The notes under the pieces: model-generated
Told to the model about the DNA's origin: nothing
Databases searched by the model: none
The model's input: only the letters and a program-made list of their open reading frames with translations
Made by a program: the position numbers and the translations under genes
Part shown: piece by piece, positions 35,147-43,181 of the stretch
How the letters are laid out: each line of letters starts with the position of its first letter
How positions within the stretch are numbered: position 1 is the first letter of the stretch
Source of the DNA: Sva-07 sp963715285
GTDB taxonomy: Bacteria; Actinomycetota; Acidimicrobiia; Acidimicrobiales; Ilumatobacteraceae
Assembly (NCBI GenBank): GCA_963715285.1
Contig: CAVQRU010000006.1
Location: forward strand, 1 to 64,000
DNA: 64,000 bases
Reading direction: 5' to 3'

Positions 35147-38119
35147 GTGTCGTCCCCGGTCGGGCCGAACCACGCGGCGAGGCGAGGATCGTGGCGTTTG
35201 CGGTCCCACTCGGGCCATCGTTCGGCGGTGCCGAGGCGGTCCGGTTCGCAGTACTCGCACGAGACGAAGAAGCGGAATCCCGGCCGTTCGGGGCGGTTCG
35301 GGAAGAACCCGGTTTCGATCCCGGCCACCACGGCGGCCACCGCGGTGGCAACGCGGGCGTCGACCTCCGGGGTGATCACGTACCCAGGGCGTTGGTAGTC
35401 GCCCTTGTGCATCAGGCCGTACTCGGCGTGGACGGTCGTGTCGCTGCTTCCGAAGTGCGCCCGGGCGGCGGCGGCATAGCTCGGGAGCTGGAACAGCGTG
35501 CCGCCCGCGGTGGGATCCTCGGCCGACAGGTCCTTGTACTTCGAACGGCCACCGGTCTTGTGGTCGGTGACGACGAGCGCTCCGTCGCGCGTGCGGTCGA
35601 CGCGGTCGATCGATCCCTGCAGCTCGATGGGTCTGCCGTCGGGGAGGTGGATCACCACCGCGCCGTCGCCGCCGAAACGCAGCTCGGAGGCCAGCACCGT
35701 GGAGCCTCGCTGGCGGACGAACCGGCTGTCGTGTTCGAGCCAGGCGAGCAGGTCGGCGCGCATGCGGGTGCGTTCGTCGGCCCAGAACGCAGGACGGCCC
35801 GTGCGGCCGCGGCGCTCGGTGATCTCGCACACGTCGTCGAATGCGGCGATCAGCGCCTGACGGTGTTCGTCGGTCCATCCGTCGGCGGACGGCTGCGGCA
35901 GCGAGCCGTCGACGACCTGCGCGTGGAAGAGGTCGAGAGCCCGGTGATGTGCCGACCCACGGTCGCGAGCGGTGATGCTGATCTCTGCTCCGGGCTCCTC
36001 GATCGGGTCGACCTCGAGCAGGTAGTGGGCGAGGTAGGCGTGGGGGCACGCGACCCATGCCTCGAGTCGGCTCGGCGACACCGGGCCGGCGAGCACCGGG
36101 GGATCGGCCCCGCTGAGGTCGCCGTCGAACTCGGTGAGCTGGTCGCTGCGGCGTGCGGCACGCAGGGCGAGACCCCGGGAGAGCACCGGGTCGGTCGTCG
36201 GATCGATGAACTGGTCGAGGGGCGTTCCACCGCGAACCCGGTGGTAGCGGGCGCGCAGTCGGTGCTCCGCGACCGTGGCGGGGAACTCGGTGGTTTCGAT
36301 GCCCGCGTGGTGCGAGGCGATCGCATGCACCCCGACCGCATCGATCCAGTCACCGATCCAACGCGATGGTTGGAGCTGGGCGGTGGCACGCAGATCGCCT
36401 CGGGGGTAGGCGAGGGTGACGGCACTCGTGGCGAGCGTGGCGAGGAGGAGACGGTGCACCCTGGTGGCCAGGGCGTCGGCGGTGGGAAGGCTCGCGAGTT
36501 CTCGGTCGGCCTCGGACAGCAGTGGGTCGCTCCGCGGGGTCGGCGGGAGCAGACCGTCGGCGGCGCCGACCACGACGACCACGTCGACGTCGAGCCCGAC
36601 GGCGCCCGCGAGGGGACCGACGGTGACGCCGTTACCGACGCGGCCCTCGCGTGCCGGGCTGGCTTCGAGTTCGGCTTCGAGGGTCGTTCGGAACTGGTGG
36701 CGGGTGACCGGATCGCCGATCGGATCGAGGTGGCCGAGGCGGTCGAGGGCGAGTGTCAGCGCCTCCCACGCCCGGTATTCGGCCTCGGGCAGCCGCTCGA
36801 TCGTGTGTCTGCCGAGCCACCGCTCGACCTGGTCGTTGCACCAGGTCGACCACGCCGCCCACGGACGACGGGCTGCGGGATGGCCCAGTGCGGTACGGAG
36901 TTCGGCGACGTACGACCGCAAGGACGAGGCCGACGCAGCCCATGGCTCACTGGTGGCGATCGCACCGAGACGGCGGTCCCAGTCGTCGTCGCGTGCGATG
37001 CCGGCGGCCCGGCTCACGCGCTCCCAGCTGGCCGTGGGCAGGTAGGCGCCGTCGGCGTCACGCGCGGGCACGTCGGCGAGCAGGTCGAACAGGTTGCGCC
37101 GCCGCAGTCCCCGACGGTCGACGTCGAGCAGATCGAGGACGAGCCGCGGTGCGAGACGTTCGACGAGGGTGGTGCCGGGCCGGCCGTTCCAGGGGATCTC
37201 GGCGGCGGTGAGGTGGTGTTCGACCAGCCGGGCGTACGGGCGCTGCGCGGGCCACAGCACGGCGATGCGCTCGAATGGTGTGCCGTCACGGGCGGCGTCG
37301 AGGACGACACGCACGGCCGCGCGGGTCTCGTCGTCGGCGTCGGTGCTGGAGATGATCGCCGTGGGTCGCGTCGACGGGGCGGGCAGGTCGACCGGCTCGT
37401 CGGTGCGGACGACGGCGCCGAGTTCGCCGACGATCGTTCGGGCGTCGGCATCGGCCTCCGGCTCGCCGACCAGTTGCACCACCAGGTGGACAGGAAGGTG
37501 ATGCCCGAGCGCTGCGACGAAGGCGAGGGCGAGGCCGGACAGCTCGGTCGGCAGGTACAGCACGAGGTTGCGCAGACCGTCGGGGAGATCACGCTCGACG
37601 ATCGAGGTGGCGAGCGCGAACAGGTCGGCCTCGTCGTACCAGTCGGCTGTCGAGCGCGGCGGTGACCGCATCGCTGACGCGCAGCACCTGACGTCCACGC
37701 CGTGACTCGTCACCGAGACGCCGGCGGGCGGCCGAACCGGCGAGGCGGAGTTCACCGTGGAGTTCTCGCAGCGCGACGACCGTCGACGGGTGCGTCGCCA
37801 CGGGGCCGAACGGTCGGGGATCGTCGACGAGGGCGGCGGCGACCGCCAGGTCGACGACCGGCGTGGACATCGGCGACCGGCCCGCAGCAGCGAGCGTGGG
37901 GCCGGCGACGAGCTCGGCGAGCCGGTTGAGCGTGACCATGTCGACGCCCACCACCCCGCCCGCACGGCCCAGTGCCCGCCGGGCCATCACCCCACAGGTG
38001 TTGGTCGGTACGGCGACGGTGACGGGCGCGAGCGGGTCGGAACCCTTCGCCTGGGCGATCGCCGCGGCCAGGGCGCCCAGCGCGTCGGGGGGCGCGACCA
38101 GGGCCGCCGAGATCGTCAC
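35143..38119 (-). pseudogene. AddB-like nuclease subunit, broken by one frameshift near 37645-37655
   Basis: The restored protein would be about 990 residues. The N-terminal part (GTG 38119; PVTVAVPTNTCGVMARRALGR, VDMVTLNRLAELV) is in one frame and stops at 37589; from ADWYDEADLFALATSIVERD onward the frame is shifted and runs to 35143. A degenerate helicase region lacking Walker A leads to a C-terminal nuclease (ALVVTDHKTGG) with iron-sulfur type Cys (VACPHAYL and SCEYC). The usual fourth Cys after CEYCEPDR seems replaced. A TACCAT hexamer 7 nt upstream supports the start. It partners the addA-like gene in DNA end processing. Confidence 0.85.
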
Positions 38120-38126
38120 ACCACCG

Positions 38127-38132
38127 ATGGTA
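38127..38132 (-). promoter_or_regulatory. Candidate -10 hexamer for the addB-like gene (leaderless)
   Basis: On the minus strand TACCAT ends 7 nt before GTG 38119, fixing that start. Confidence 0.5.
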
Positions 38133-38158
38133 GGGAAGGGGTGTCACAGCCCGCGCTC

Positions 38159-38164
38159 TACGAT
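38159..38164 (+). promoter_or_regulatory. Candidate -10 hexamer for the GNAT gene (leaderless)
   Basis: TACGAT ends 7 nt before GTG 38172. Confidence 0.5.
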
Positions 38165-38171
38165 CGGATTC

Positions 38172-38744
38172 GTGCTGATCAGACGAGCCCGTCCCGACGA
38201 CACCGGCCGAGCGTGCGTCACGGCGATGCGCTCGTTCGTCGACGACCCGGTGATGCGCTGGCTGTACCCGGAGGACGAGGTGTTCCTCGCTCCGGGCGGC
38301 GCCGTGTTCCGTCCGGCGATGTCGGGGTGGATCGGGCTCGGCGAGGTGTGGTGCAGCGACGACGTCGCCGCGGTCGCCGTGTGGATCCCGCCCGGTCGTC
38401 CGGAGATCGACTTCGCGGACGATCCCGACGCGCCTCCGACGCCGCCCGACCGGCTCGAACGGTTCGGCATCATCCGCGAGGCGATGGCGGCGCACACGCC
38501 CGACGAGCCGCACTGGTACCTCCAGCTGCTCGGCACGCACCCGGACTGGCAGCGGCAGGGTCTGGGCGCGGCCCTGATGGACGTGGTCTTCGAGCGGGCC
38601 GAGGCGGAGGGCCTCGCGTGCTACCTGGAGACCGAGACCATCGAGAACGTCGCCTACTACCGACGACACGGCTTCGACGTCCGCTCCGAGTGGGACCTCG
38701 CCGGCGGCCCGCACATGTGGGGCATGTACCGGCCCCCCGACTGA
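38172..38744 (+). CDS. GNAT family N-acetyltransferase
   Basis: The 190-residue protein ends with the GNAT acetyl-CoA site LGTHPDWQRQGLGAALMDVV (QxxGxG/A) followed by LETETIENVAYYRRHGFDV, the usual beta5-alpha4 region. The N-terminal half resembles acetyltransferases of the puromycin-N-acetyltransferase-like group in having RRARPDDTGRACVTAMRSF, but the substrate cannot be told. GTG 38172 follows a -10 hexamer. It is divergent from the addB-like gene and followed by repeat copy C. Confidence 0.85.
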   Translation: MLIRRARPDDTGRACVTAMRSFVDDPVMRWLYPEDEVFLAPGGAVFRPAMSGWIGLGEVWCSDDVAAVAVWIPPGRPEIDFADDPDAPPTPPDRLERFGIIREAMAAHTPDEPHWYLQLLGTHPDWQRQGLGAALMDVVFERAEAEGLACYLETETIENVAYYRRHGFDVRSEWDLAGGPHMWGMYRPPD

Positions 38745-38747
38745 CCA

Positions 38748-38794
38748 TTCTCGTGAACAAGGTGCGCACCTGGGCCGCGCCTTGTTCACGAGAA
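38748..38794. repeat. Palindromic repeat, TTCTCGTGAAC family, copy C
   Basis: Arms at 38748-38767 and 38777-38794 read TTCTCGTGAACAAGG and CCTTGTTCACGAGAA with GCGC inner ends and a loop containing CTGGG. It lies between the convergent GNAT and rpe genes, 3 bp after the GNAT stop. Confidence 0.85.
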
Positions 38795-38803
38795 GCGGAG
38801 TTG

Positions 38804-39490
38804 TCAGGTCGGCCGGGCGGCTTCGGCGCGGTTGCGCAGGTCGGTGACAGCGTGCTGGAGGCCCTCGGGGTCCTTGTAGAGGGCACTGCCGGCGATCAGG
38901 ACGTTGGCCCCGGCCGCGGCCGCGCCGGCGATCGTGGACGGTCCGATTCCACCATCGACCTCCAGATCGACGGTGTCGGCGAGCCCGGCGGCGTCGATCA
39001 TCGAGCGGATCTCGGCGATCTTCGGCTCCATCGTCGCGATGTACGCCTGGCCGCCGAAGCCCGGATTGACGGTCATGACCAGCACGAGGTCGACGAGATC
39101 GAGGACGTGGGCGATCGCCGAAGCGGGCGTCGCCGGATTCAATGCGACCGCGGCGTTGGCGCCGAGATCGTTGATGTTGCCGAGCGTGCGATGCAGGTGT
39201 GTGCAGGCCTCGGCATGGACGATCAGGCGTGAGCAGCCGGCCTCGATGTACTGCTCGGCCATCACGTCGGGGGTGTACACCATGAGGTGCGCCTCGAAGG
39301 GCACGCTCGTGTGCGGACGGGCTGAGGCGATCACGTCGGGACCGAACGTGAGGTTCGGGACGAACTGGCCGTCCATCACGTCCCACTGGATCAGGTCGAC
39401 ACCGGCTGCTTCGAGCGCGGCGACCTCCTCGCCGAGTCGGGAGAAGTCGGCGGGCAGGACGGAAGGGGCGATCTGGATCGGTCGGCTCAT
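38804..39490 (-). CDS. rpe: Ribulose-phosphate 3-epimerase
   Basis: The 228-residue TIM barrel begins IQIAPSVLPADFSRLGEEV and has WDVMDGQFVPNLTFGP, HLMV, MTVNPGFGGQ and VDGGIGPSTI, with metal-binding His and Asp residues in place. It interconverts ribulose-5-P and xylulose-5-P in the pentose phosphate pathway. ATG 39490 follows a TAGGTT hexamer. It is convergent with the GNAT gene and downstream of a small conserved gene on the same strand. Confidence 0.95.
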   Translation of the reverse strand: MSRPIQIAPSVLPADFSRLGEEVAALEAAGVDLIQWDVMDGQFVPNLTFGPDVIASARPHTSVPFEAHLMVYTPDVMAEQYIEAGCSRLIVHAEACTHLHRTLGNINDLGANAAVALNPATPASAIAHVLDLVDLVLVMTVNPGFGGQAYIATMEPKIAEIRSMIDAAGLADTVDLEVDGGIGPSTIAGAAAAGANVLIAGSALYKDPEGLQHAVTDLRNRAEAARPT

Positions 39491-39499
39491 CGACCCCGC

Positions 39500-39505
39500 A
39501 ACCTA
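39500..39505 (-). promoter_or_regulatory. Candidate -10 hexamer for rpe (leaderless)
   Basis: On the minus strand TAGGTT ends 9 nt before ATG 39490. Confidence 0.45.
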
Positions 39506-39536
39506 CTTCTGCGCGCTCGCTGTGGCGGGTGCCCGA

Positions 39537-39740
39537 TCAGTCGGAGTCGTCCTCGGGGTGCTCCCACGCCTCGTCGGCCTCGTCCCATCCCTCGTTGCGT
39601 TCTTCGACCTTGGCCTTCCAGTTCTCGGCCTCAGCTCGTGTCGGGTAGGGCCCGAGCAGATGGTCGGCCGGGCCCCGTTCCGAGGCGGGCACCGCCACCT
39701 TGCGCTCCAGGTCCCAGTACCAGGTGGTGTCGTCGCTCAC
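39537..39740 (-). CDS. Small conserved actinobacterial protein of unknown function
   Basis: The 67-residue protein begins VSDDTTWYWDLERKVAVP and contains DHLLGPYPTRAEAENW and ERNEGWDEADEAW. This WYW...RLGPY-type pattern with repeated aromatic/acidic ends is one I recognise from a widespread actinobacterial family without known function; it is acidic and soluble with no Cys. The frame is open upstream, but GTG 39740, preceded by GAGACT at a 6-nt gap, gives the family length. It lies 46 bp upstream of rpe on the same strand. Confidence 0.8.
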   Translation of the reverse strand: MSDDTTWYWDLERKVAVPASERGPADHLLGPYPTRAEAENWKAKVEERNEGWDEADEAWEHPEDDSD

Positions 39741-39746
39741 GCTTCC

Positions 39747-39752
39747 AGTCTC
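39747..39752 (-). promoter_or_regulatory. Candidate -10 hexamer for the small conserved protein
   Basis: On the minus strand GAGACT ends 6 nt before GTG 39740. Confidence 0.35.
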
Positions 39753-39835
39753 GCGCAGCGGTGGGGTCACGCCCGCCCTTCCACCAGGTCGGCACCGCCA
39801 CCGTTGACGAACGTGTGGTGCAGTGGGGGCCGGGA

Positions 39836-39841
39836 TAGCTT
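39836..39841 (+). promoter_or_regulatory. Candidate -10 hexamer for the membrane protein gene (leaderless)
   Basis: TAGCTT ends 8 nt before ATG 39850. Confidence 0.5.
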
Positions 39842-39849
39842 GCTCCGGC

Positions 39850-40416
39850 ATGACGGCCGACCTCGGACCAGCGCAGTCCGAGCAGACCGCACCTCGGATC
39901 CGTCCCGAGTTCGCCTTGCGGCCCGGGCGCTCCGACGCCCGGGCCCTGCTCGTGGTGTGGTTCATCCGCAAGTCTGCCTACTGGCTGCTGTTCAGCGGTC
40001 TCATCGGGCTGTCGATCAGCCATCTCGACCCGGACACGAAGGTCGACTGGACCGATCCGGGCGGAGTCGTCGCCGAACTCCTGTCGCCCGGCGCCGGCGT
40101 CGTGCTGTCGGTCGTTGCCCGTGTCGGAGGGGCTCTGGCCGGGCTGGCGCTCGCCTACCCGCTCGCGAGGGCGTACGAGGTCGGCCTCTCGCCGCGGACG
40201 AGCTTCGGCAGCGGGATCGGCAAGGTGTTCGACCGCATGCACGTGGCCCGCGCCTATCGATCGTTGCGGTGGACGCATCACGTGCGTCAAGAGGCGATCG
40301 GTCGACTCGGTCCGAACGCGTCCAGGCGTGTCGCCAAGATCGATCCGATCATGGACATCGCCAACATCTCGACCGCCGTGCTCGCCGTCGTCGTACCGGT
40401 CGCTCTGAGCTTCTGA
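39850..40416 (+). CDS. Membrane protein of unknown function
   Basis: The 188-residue protein has a polar N-terminus with the repeated RPGRSDARALLVVW, a hydrophobic span near residues 45-65 (YWLLFSGLIGLSIS), a second around 85-112 (LLSPGAGVVLSVVARVGGALAGLALAYPLA), a basic cytoplasmic stretch containing HVARAYRSLRWTHHVRQEAIGRLGP, and a final hydrophobic helix (ISTAVLAVVVPVALSF). No family was recognised. ATG 39850 follows a -10 hexamer. It is separate from the RNA methyltransferase downstream, which has its own promoter. Confidence 0.75.
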   Translation: MTADLGPAQSEQTAPRIRPEFALRPGRSDARALLVVWFIRKSAYWLLFSGLIGLSISHLDPDTKVDWTDPGGVVAELLSPGAGVVLSVVARVGGALAGLALAYPLARAYEVGLSPRTSFGSGIGKVFDRMHVARAYRSLRWTHHVRQEAIGRLGPNASRRVAKIDPIMDIANISTAVLAVVVPVALSF

Positions 40417-40457
40417 GCTTCCGAGGTTCCCGGTCCGCGTGAGTCGGGGCTGAGCCG

Positions 40458-40463
40458 TACGCT
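40458..40463 (+). promoter_or_regulatory. Candidate -10 hexamer for the RNA methyltransferase (leaderless)
   Basis: TACGCT ends 6 nt before ATG 40470. Confidence 0.5.
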
Positions 40464-40469
40464 GGGCCG

Positions 40470-41675
40470 ATGGAATTGACCCCTGATCGCCTCGTCGCGG
40501 GCGGCGCCGCCATGGCCCGAGCCACCGACGGACGGGTGGTGTTCATCGACGGAGCGCTGCCGGGCGAACTGGTCGAGGTGGCGATCGTGTCCACGAAGAA
40601 GGACTTCGCCACGGCCACGGTCGTCGACATCCTCGAGCGGTCGCCGTTGCGTGACTCCCCGTCGTGCGCGCACCGCCGGGCCGGGTGTGGCGGGTGCGAC
40701 TGGATGCACCTGCAGCCGACGGCGCAGCTCGACGCCAAGGTGGAGATCGTGATCGAGTCGCTCCGTCGGGTGGGCCGGCTCGACCAGGCGGTCGTCGAGG
40801 ACATCGTCCGGCGTGGGGGAGCGGTGTCACCCTTCGGCTATCGCACCACGATCCGCGTGGTCGGCGGGCCCGACGCATCGGTCGGGTTCCGCGAGCACGC
40901 GTCCGATCGGGTGGTCCCGGTCACGAGTTGCCCGGTGGCGGAGTCGAAGCTGTCGCGTCTGCTCTCCGTGATCGAGGCCGACGAGGGCGCCGAGCTGACA
41001 CTGCGGACCTCGGTCGCCACGGGGGCCGTGACGGCGATCTGGGACAAGCGGTTCCGCAAGGCGATTCGCGGTGTTCCGCCCGAGGTCCACATCGGCGAAC
41101 GGGCCTGGCTGGTCGAGCGTGTCGCCGGCCATGACCTCCGGGTGTCGGCCGGTTCGTTCTTCCAGTCCGGCCACCAGGCGGCAGAGCTGCTGGTCGCTGC
41201 GGTGTCGGAGGCCGCGCCCGAACTGGCGACCGCTCGCCACGCTGTTGACGCCTACGGCGGCGTCGGCCTGTTCGCCGCCACGGCCATGGCAGCGTGCGAG
41301 CACGTGACCGTCATCGAGTCGAGCGCGTCGGCATGTCGCGACGCCGAACACAACCTGCAGGGGCGCGAGGCGAGGGTGGTTCGCGCCGAGGTCACGGGGT
41401 GGACGCCTCCCGAGGGGTCGGGCCCGACGGCACCGGTCGACGTGATCGTGGCCGATCCGGCCCGGCCCGGCCTGGGTCGGCCCGGCGTTTCAGCGCTGAC
41501 CGCAGCGAAGGCACCGGTGGTCGTGTTGGTGAGTTGCGACCCGGTCTCGCTGGCGCGCGACGTCACGCTGATGGCCGACGCCGGGTACCGACCCGAACGG
41601 GTCGAGGTGCTCGACCTGTTCCCGAACACTCACCATGTCGAGACCGTGACGAGGTTCGTTCCGGCCGTCGTCTGA
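40470..41675 (+). CDS. Class I SAM-dependent RNA m5U methyltransferase (TrmA/RlmD family)
   Basis: The 401-residue protein has an N-terminal TRAM-like barrel (LVAGGAAMARATDGRVVFIDGALPGE), an iron-sulfur Cys cluster (CAHRRAGCGGCDW), the SAM loop VDAYGGVGLFAATAMA, and C-terminal DPARPGLG and LVSCDPVSLARDV, whose Cys is the nucleophile that attacks uridine C6. SAGSFFQSGHQAAELL is the QxxxxN-like motif. Members methylate U54 of tRNA or U747/U1939 of 23S rRNA; the target cannot be assigned. It precedes the ECF sigma gene with a 53-bp gap. Confidence 0.9.
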   Translation: MELTPDRLVAGGAAMARATDGRVVFIDGALPGELVEVAIVSTKKDFATATVVDILERSPLRDSPSCAHRRAGCGGCDWMHLQPTAQLDAKVEIVIESLRRVGRLDQAVVEDIVRRGGAVSPFGYRTTIRVVGGPDASVGFREHASDRVVPVTSCPVAESKLSRLLSVIEADEGAELTLRTSVATGAVTAIWDKRFRKAIRGVPPEVHIGERAWLVERVAGHDLRVSAGSFFQSGHQAAELLVAAVSEAAPELATARHAVDAYGGVGLFAATAMAACEHVTVIESSASACRDAEHNLQGREARVVRAEVTGWTPPEGSGPTAPVDVIVADPARPGLGRPGVSALTAAKAPVVVLVSCDPVSLARDVTLMADAGYRPERVEVLDLFPNTHHVETVTRFVPAVV

Positions 41676-41728
41676 AATATTCTGGACAAATCTTCATCCG
41701 GGAGGACGCTCTGCATCGAATAGACGAC

Positions 41729-42307
41729 GTGAGACGGGAGTACACCGAGGCATCCGACGCGGCGTTGGTCGTGTCGATCGGTCGTTATCAGCAGGCCGCG
41801 CTCGCCGAGGCCTACCGTCGTCATGCCGGCGCGTGCTTCGGGCTGGCCAAGCGCCTGCTCAACGATCACTCGCGCGCCGAGGAGATCGTGCAAGAGGTGT
41901 TCGTCCGGCTCTGGAACGAACCCAACCGGTACGACCCCGAGCGCGGAACCCTGCGCAGCTTCCTGCTCGCTCACACACACGGCCGGTCGGTCGACCTGAT
42001 CCGAGCCGATGCGTCACGGCGCACCCGTGAGGAGAAGGAAGCCCGCCAGCAGGCGGACGGCGGCTACGACATCGCCCACGAGGTGTGGGACATCGCCCTC
42101 GCCGGTCACGTTCGCGAGGCCATGGAAACATTGCAGCAGGGTGAGCGCGAGGCGATCGAACTCGCATATTTTGGCGGTCTGACCTACAAGGAAGCTGCGG
42201 AGCGCCTCGGTGAGCCGGAGGGCACGGTCAAGAGCCGGATTCGATCCGGGCTCAAGCGCCTCCGTGTGGAACTGGTGCAGGCCGGCGTCGGCATCGGGGC
42301 AGATTGA
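41729..42307 (+). CDS. ECF-type RNA polymerase sigma factor
   Basis: The 192-residue protein has sigma region 2 (LLNDHSRAEEIVQEVFVRLW, PERGTLRSFLLAHTHGRSVDLIR) and region 4 (GEREAIELAYFGGLTYKEAAERLGEPEGTVKSRIRSGLKRLR), with no region 3, as in ECF/SigK-like factors. It is coupled to an RskA-type anti-sigma factor. The start is uncertain: GTG 41729 has no ribosome binding site, whereas CTG 41711 in the same frame sits 5 nt after GGAGG (41701-41705) and would add MHRIDD. The stop lies 2 bp before the anti-sigma ATG. Confidence 0.9.
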   Translation: MRREYTEASDAALVVSIGRYQQAALAEAYRRHAGACFGLAKRLLNDHSRAEEIVQEVFVRLWNEPNRYDPERGTLRSFLLAHTHGRSVDLIRADASRRTREEKEARQQADGGYDIAHEVWDIALAGHVREAMETLQQGEREAIELAYFGGLTYKEAAERLGEPEGTVKSRIRSGLKRLRVELVQAGVGIGAD

Positions 42308-42309
42308 CG

Positions 42310-43074
42310 ATGAGTGGAGAGATGGACGACATGGCTGGATCCCCCGGAGACATCTACGACATCGATGAGCTCCTGGGCGCGTACGCCCTCGACGCCGTCG
42401 ACGACGACGAGCGCGACCGGGTGGACGACTACCTGGCCGTCAATCCCCGTGCACAGGCCGAGGTGCAGGCCCATCGTGAGGTCGCCACCATGCTGGCATT
42501 CACCGGGATGGACGCTCCCGACGACCTGTGGGGACGCATCGCCGACGAGATCGGCGAGCAGGCACCTCCGCCCGGTCCCGAGCTCGCCAAGGTCATGTCG
42601 TTCGATGAGCACCCTCGCCGTCGACGCATCGCTGCAGCAGCACCCTGGATCGTCTCGGCGGCAGCGGCTGCCGTGATCGGTTTCGTGGCGATCGGCCTCG
42701 TCGCCGACCGTGCCGACGCCCCCAACGAACCGATCGCCGGCGCGTTCGAAGCAGCGCTCGCCGATCGCGATTCGGTGACGACCGTGCTGGTGTCCGAGGC
42801 GTCCGATGCCTCGGCAGAGGCGGTCATCGACCAGGACGGCCATGGATTCGTCGTGGCGCAGGACCTCCCGACCCTTCCGGACGATCAGACGTATCAGCTC
42901 TGGGGCATCGTCGACGGCGGCCAGGTGATCTCGCTCGGCATCTTCGGTCCGAATCCCGAGTTGGAGACGTTCACGGTCGAAAGCCCGGTCTCTGCGCTTG
43001 CGATCACGATCGAGCAGTTCCCGGGCGTCGTCAGCGACGGCAACCCCGACGGCGCCTTCGTCGGCGCCTTCTGA
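42310..43074 (+). CDS. RskA-family anti-sigma factor
   Basis: The 254-residue protein has an N-terminal anti-sigma domain (IDELLGAYALDAVDDDERDRVDDYLAVNPRAQAEV), one transmembrane helix near residues 108-130 (APWIVSAAAAAVIGFVAIGLVA) and an extracytoplasmic RskA C-terminal domain (DDQTYQLWGIVDGGQVISLGIF). It would hold the upstream ECF sigma factor at the membrane until regulated proteolysis releases it. The zinc HxxxCxxC motif of ZAS anti-sigmas is absent, as in RskA. ATG 42310 is preferred; TTG 42304 overlaps the sigma stop. Translation is probably coupled. Confidence 0.88.
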   Translation: MSGEMDDMAGSPGDIYDIDELLGAYALDAVDDDERDRVDDYLAVNPRAQAEVQAHREVATMLAFTGMDAPDDLWGRIADEIGEQAPPPGPELAKVMSFDEHPRRRRIAAAAPWIVSAAAAAVIGFVAIGLVADRADAPNEPIAGAFEAALADRDSVTTVLVSEASDASAEAVIDQDGHGFVVAQDLPTLPDDQTYQLWGIVDGGQVISLGIFGPNPELETFTVESPVSALAITIEQFPGVVSDGNPDGAFVGAF

Positions 43075-43088
43075 CACCGACGCCCCGA

Positions 43089-43157
43089 CCCCAGCGGGCG
43101 ATCCCCAGCGGGCGATGAGCGAAGCCACCGGATACCGGGACGTCGCTCATCGCTGGG
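43089..43157. repeat. Tandem 14-bp repeat and long hairpin upstream of psuG
   Basis: CCCCAGCGGGCGAT occurs twice in tandem (43089-43116). The second copy continues to ATGAGCGA, which pairs with TCGCTCAT, while its CCCAGCG pairs with CGCTGGG (43143-43157), leaving a small bulge and a 20-nt loop. It may terminate the sigma/anti-sigma transcript. Confidence 0.65.
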
Positions 43158-43169
43158 ACACTCGGGTCG

Positions 43170-43175
43170 TAGCCT
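43170..43175 (+). promoter_or_regulatory. Candidate -10 hexamer for psuG (leaderless)
   Basis: TAGCCT ends 6 nt before GTG 43182. Confidence 0.55.
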
Positions 43176-43181
43176 GACGGC

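Noticed and set aside
33469..37665. A 1398-codon open frame on the plus strand
   Set aside because: It is antisense to the AddA/AddB-like genes, which carry many conserved motifs on the minus strand. Its translation is Gly/Arg/Val-biased without motifs. Long antisense frames are expected in very GC-rich DNA.
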